From Allomuricauda sp. M10 (GTDB lineage Bacteria; Bacteroidota; Bacteroidia; Flavobacteriales; Flavobacteriaceae), in NCBI RefSeq assembly GCF_020782875.1, contig NZ_JAJGBN010000001.1:1-64000 (forward strand): a DNA stretch of 64,000 nucleotides. The letters run 5' to 3'. The translations under genes were made by a program, and so were the position numbers. Positions 61,417 through 64,000 of this stretch are shown piece after piece; within the stretch, counting starts at the first letter, position 1; each line of letters begins with the position of its first letter. The notes under the pieces are model-generated. The model was not told the origin of the DNA. It saw only the letters and a list, made by a program, of their open reading frames with translations, and searched no databases.

Positions 61417-63450
61417 TCAATTTTTCAACAATCCCGCTCTTTCCAATAATGCATCAATATTCGGTTCTGCGCCTCTAAATCTTTTGTACAGTTCCATCGG
61501 GTTTTCGGTACCTCCTTTGGAGAGCACATGCTCCCTGAACTTGTTCGCAATTTCTCTGTTGAAAATACCATGCTCCTTAAAATAGGCGAAGGCATCTGCA
61601 TCCAATACCTCGGCCCATTTGTAACTGTAATACCCTGAAGAATATCCACCTTGGAAAATATGGGAGAATGAAGTGCTCATGCAAGTTTCAGGTGTTTCAG
61701 GAAACAGGTTGGTGCTTTTGAATGCTTCGGTCTCGTATGCTTTCACATCCTTGATGTTGGAAGGGTCCTTTCCGTGCCATGCCATGTCCAAAAAGCCAAA
61801 ACTCAATTGGCGAACCGTTGCCAATCCTTCCTGAAAGTTGGCCGATTCCTTAATTTTTTCAACCAATTCCATGGGAATCAATTCTCCTGTTTCGTAGTGA
61901 AACGCAAAAAGCTCCAATGCCTCTTTTTCATAACACCAATTTTCCATCACCTGGCTGGGCAGTTCCACAAAATCCCAATATACAGAGGTACCGGACAGAC
62001 TCGGATAGGTTGTATTGGCCAACATGCCATGAAGTCCATGTCCAAATTCATGGAACAAGGTCGTCACCTCATTAAAAGTAAGTAGTGAAGGTTTGGTACT
62101 GGTAGAACGGGTGAAATTGCACACGTTTGAAATATGTGGTCTACTGTTCTTTCCGTTCAAGGTGTATTGTGATTTGAAGGAAGTCATCCATGCCCCATCA
62201 CGCTTACCGGTTCTAGGATGAAAATCGGCATAGAAAAGGGAAATGAAGTTGTTGGCGTCATCATAAACCTCGTAGGTCTTGACTTCTGGATGGTATTTTT
62301 CAATCGTTGAAACTTCCTTGAACTGAAGACCGAACAATTTTTCGGCCACCAAAAACACGCCCTTGATCACATTTTCCAATTTGAAATAGGGTTTTAGTTT
62401 CTCATCATCCAGATTGAACAATTTCTGTTTCAACTTTTCAGAATAAAAGGCACTGTCCCATTTCTCCAAACGATCAATGCCGTCCAATTCCTTGGCGTAG
62501 TCTTCCAGCTCGGTGTATTCCCTTTCAGCGGCAGGTTTGGCCTTTGTCAAGAGTTCATTAAGGAACTCCAATACTTTTGCAGGGGTTTCTGCCATGCGTT
62601 CCTCCAAAACAAAATCGGCATGGGTGGCATATCCCAACAAATTGGCACGTTCAAACCTGAGGTTCGCAATTCTCAATACATTTTGTTGGTTGTCCAATTC
62701 GTCATTATGGAATCCCTTGCTGCCAAAAGCGATGGCCAATTTTTTGCGCAGTTCCCGGTTTTCGGCATATTTCATAAACGGAATGTAGCTGGGATACTCC
62801 AAGGTAATGAGCCACCCTTTTTTTCCTTTGGACTCTGCCAAATTTGCGGCGGCTTCCACAGTGCCTTCGGGTAGGCCTTTCAGGGCATCCTCATTGGCGA
62901 TAAGGAGTTCATATTTGTTGGTTTCAGCTAGAACGTTCTCCCCGAATTTCAATTTTAGTTTGGAAAGTTCTGCATCAATTTCACGAAGCCGTTTCTTGTC
63001 CGTTTCGTTCAGGTTGGCTCCATTTCTACTGAAACTTTTGTATTTCTTGTCCAAAAGCGTGTATTGTTCGGGTGTCAAGTCCAAGCTATCCCGTTGCTCA
63101 TAAACAGCTTTGATGCGCTCAAAAAGACCTTGATTCAGTGTAATGTCATTGCTGAATTCGGATAATAAAGGAGAAACTTCCTGGGCTATTTTTTGAATTT
63201 CCTCATTAGTTTCCGCAGAATTCAGATTGAAAAAAATACTGGAAATACGATCCAATTGTTGCCCTGCAAAATCAAGGGCTTCCAGCGTATTGCTGAAAGT
63301 TGGAGGTTCTGGATTGGCCACAATTTCGTCGATTTCTTTTCTGGCATCGTCCATGGCCCGAAGAAAGGCAGGTTTAAAATGATCGTTCTTTATTTTAGAA
63401 AAAGGAGCTTGCTCGAAAGACTCCAATAAGGGATTATTATTGTTGGACAT
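61417..63450 (-). CDS. M3-family oligopeptidase (PrlC/Dcp-like)
   Basis: 677 residues, no signal peptide, so cytosolic. The gluzincin zinc site HEFGHGLHGM lies near residue 464 and the third ligand Glu downstream in YWDFVELPSQ. C-terminal FSHIFQGGYSSGYYSYKWAEVL is a hallmark of M3A peptidases such as oligopeptidase A. It breaks down peptides shed by other proteases. In flavobacteria it is typically beside purine-synthesis genes, which fits the next gene. Confidence 0.92.
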   Translation of the reverse strand: MSNNNNPLLESFEQAPFSKIKNDHFKPAFLRAMDDARKEIDEIVANPEPPTFSNTLEALDFAGQQLDRISSIFFNLNSAETNEEIQKIAQEVSPLLSEFSNDITLNQGLFERIKAVYEQRDSLDLTPEQYTLLDKKYKSFSRNGANLNETDKKRLREIDAELSKLKLKFGENVLAETNKYELLIANEDALKGLPEGTVEAAANLAESKGKKGWLITLEYPSYIPFMKYAENRELRKKLAIAFGSKGFHNDELDNQQNVLRIANLRFERANLLGYATHADFVLEERMAETPAKVLEFLNELLTKAKPAAEREYTELEDYAKELDGIDRLEKWDSAFYSEKLKQKLFNLDDEKLKPYFKLENVIKGVFLVAEKLFGLQFKEVSTIEKYHPEVKTYEVYDDANNFISLFYADFHPRTGKRDGAWMTSFKSQYTLNGKNSRPHISNVCNFTRSTSTKPSLLTFNEVTTLFHEFGHGLHGMLANTTYPSLSGTSVYWDFVELPSQVMENWCYEKEALELFAFHYETGELIPMELVEKIKESANFQEGLATVRQLSFGFLDMAWHGKDPSNIKDVKAYETEAFKSTNLFPETPETCMSTSFSHIFQGGYSSGYYSYKWAEVLDADAFAYFKEHGIFNREIANKFREHVLSKGGTENPMELYKRFRGAEPNIDALLERAGLLKN

Positions 63451-63495
63451 GTTAGATACTTAGATTTTTTGAATTTGAATAAAATTTCAATCTCA

Positions 63496-63888
63496 TTATT
63501 TTTTTTCCTGACTCTTCAATCGAATCACAAATAGGTCGGATACCAAATAGGCAAAGCCGACAATGGATGACAAAACGGCCATGGTGGCAGGGGCTAGTAT
63601 CCTGATGTTTTTGCCATTGGTTTTTTTATTCATGGCCGCAATGGCTCCTTCGGAATACTCGTTTAGATCTACAAATCCGTTGCCGTTCAGGTCATATTTG
63701 TCGGCATATTCCTCAATGAATTGCCAATGGATTTCAATATAAATCAATAGTGCGGCATAGAGGGTGAATACCAAAAGTGCGGTTTGCCATAAACTTTTCA
63801 GATAGGGATTGCTCACTTTTTTATATGTGATCCCAACAAAGGCGATGACACATATCGCCATTAATATGCCAATTTGATTGTAGCTCAT
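63496..63888 (-). CDS. EF-hand membrane protein
   Basis: 130 residues with three transmembrane helices (about 5-25, 32-52, and 102-122). Between the second and third is an EF-hand-like loop D-L-N-G-N-G-F-V-D-L-N-E (about 66-77), with D, N, N and E at calcium-ligand positions. The loop should bind Ca2+ on one membrane face. Not a family I can name. It is 45 nt upstream of the M3 peptidase gene on the same strand. Confidence 0.65.
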   Translation of the reverse strand: MSYNQIGILMAICVIAFVGITYKKVSNPYLKSLWQTALLVFTLYAALLIYIEIHWQFIEEYADKYDLNGNGFVDLNEYSEGAIAAMNKKTNGKNIRILAPATMAVLSSIVGFAYLVSDLFVIRLKSQEKK

Positions 63889-63901
63889 GCCGCCCTGAAC
63901 A

Positions 63902-64000
63902 TTAGGATTTTTTCCTGACCTCTTCCGCTCCTTGAATAACCTTTTCTTTCAAGGATTCCTTGTAGGCCTCAATTTTGGCCAATACGTGGGCATCAGCACT
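63902..64000 (-). CDS. purE: Probable N5-carboxyaminoimidazole ribonucleotide mutase (PurE), 3' end only
   Basis: The last 33 codons of a minus-strand gene cut by the window edge, ending KVIQGAEEVRKKS. The tail matches the length and DAxxLAKIxAYKxxLxEKV pattern of class I PurE C-termini, and PurE next to an M3 peptidase is common in flavobacteria. Recognition from a short tail is uncertain. Confidence 0.45.
   Translation of the reverse strand, partial: SADAHVLAKIEAYKESLKEKVIQGAEEVRKKS

Overview
The window looks like chromosomal DNA of a marine-type member of the Flavobacteriaceae (Bacteroidota). Evidence: gldJ and porV of gliding and type IX secretion, a giant secreted protein with a type IX C-terminal sorting domain, a FecI/FecR/TonB receptor trio, Bacteroidota -7 promoter boxes (TAnnTTTG), lipoproteins of Bacteroidota style, and the neighbourhood porV-cdd-pdhA-pdhC. 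The genus cannot be fixed from sequence alone; Muricauda/Allomuricauda-like relatives are a reasonable guess. No insertion sequence, prophage, CRISPR array or replication origin was seen.

Layout. 0.3-16.3 kb is an accessory stretch of small enzymes and membrane proteins: nitroreductase and DMT exporter; a plus-strand run of secreted hydrolases (serine hydrolase, amidohydrolase, tautomerase, two esterase-fold proteins, NTF2-like protein); a gene scar; ABM monooxygenase, DoxX and beta-barrel; GNAT; two Crp/Fnr regulators flanking a DUF4386 gene; VOC lipoprotein; DUF4287, DoxX, DUF1905 and SRPBCC genes. Six copies of one operator (TCTTAA-N6-TTAAGA type) lie in this stretch, and each is centred exactly 29.5 nt from the first base of a -7 box (one copy serves both directions, one has an imperfect box). 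This is the geometry of a class II CRP/FNR activator and suggests one local regulon run by one of the two Crp/Fnr proteins.

16.3-26.6 kb: a cell-surface signalling set (TonB receptor with STN domain, FecR anti-sigma, FecI sigma) diverges from a thioredoxin-ApbE-DUF4266-DUF3570 cluster, which reads as an extracytoplasmic flavinylation or redox module. Then come an LtaS-type phosphoglycerol transferase and an overlapping lipid kinase. 26.8-33.7 kb: a 2062-residue secreted protein made of five PKD-plus-DUF285 modules, translationally coupled to a lipoprotein.

33.8-64 kb is mostly conserved core genome: queD-like gene, tRNA-Val(GAC), murF, gldJ, porV, cdd, pdhA, pdhC, M28 peptidase, SDR, SprT-like, mannose-1-phosphate guanylyltransferase, DUF389, MlaF/MlaE-like ABC transporter, PafA phosphatase, a GT2/methyltransferase/KAS III set, gcvP, a UbiA-like protein, a sigma/anti-sigma pair, a response regulator and multi-PAS kinase, M3 peptidase, an EF-hand membrane protein and the 3' end of a probable purE. 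Three short dispersed intergenic repeats lie between 42 and 52 kb.
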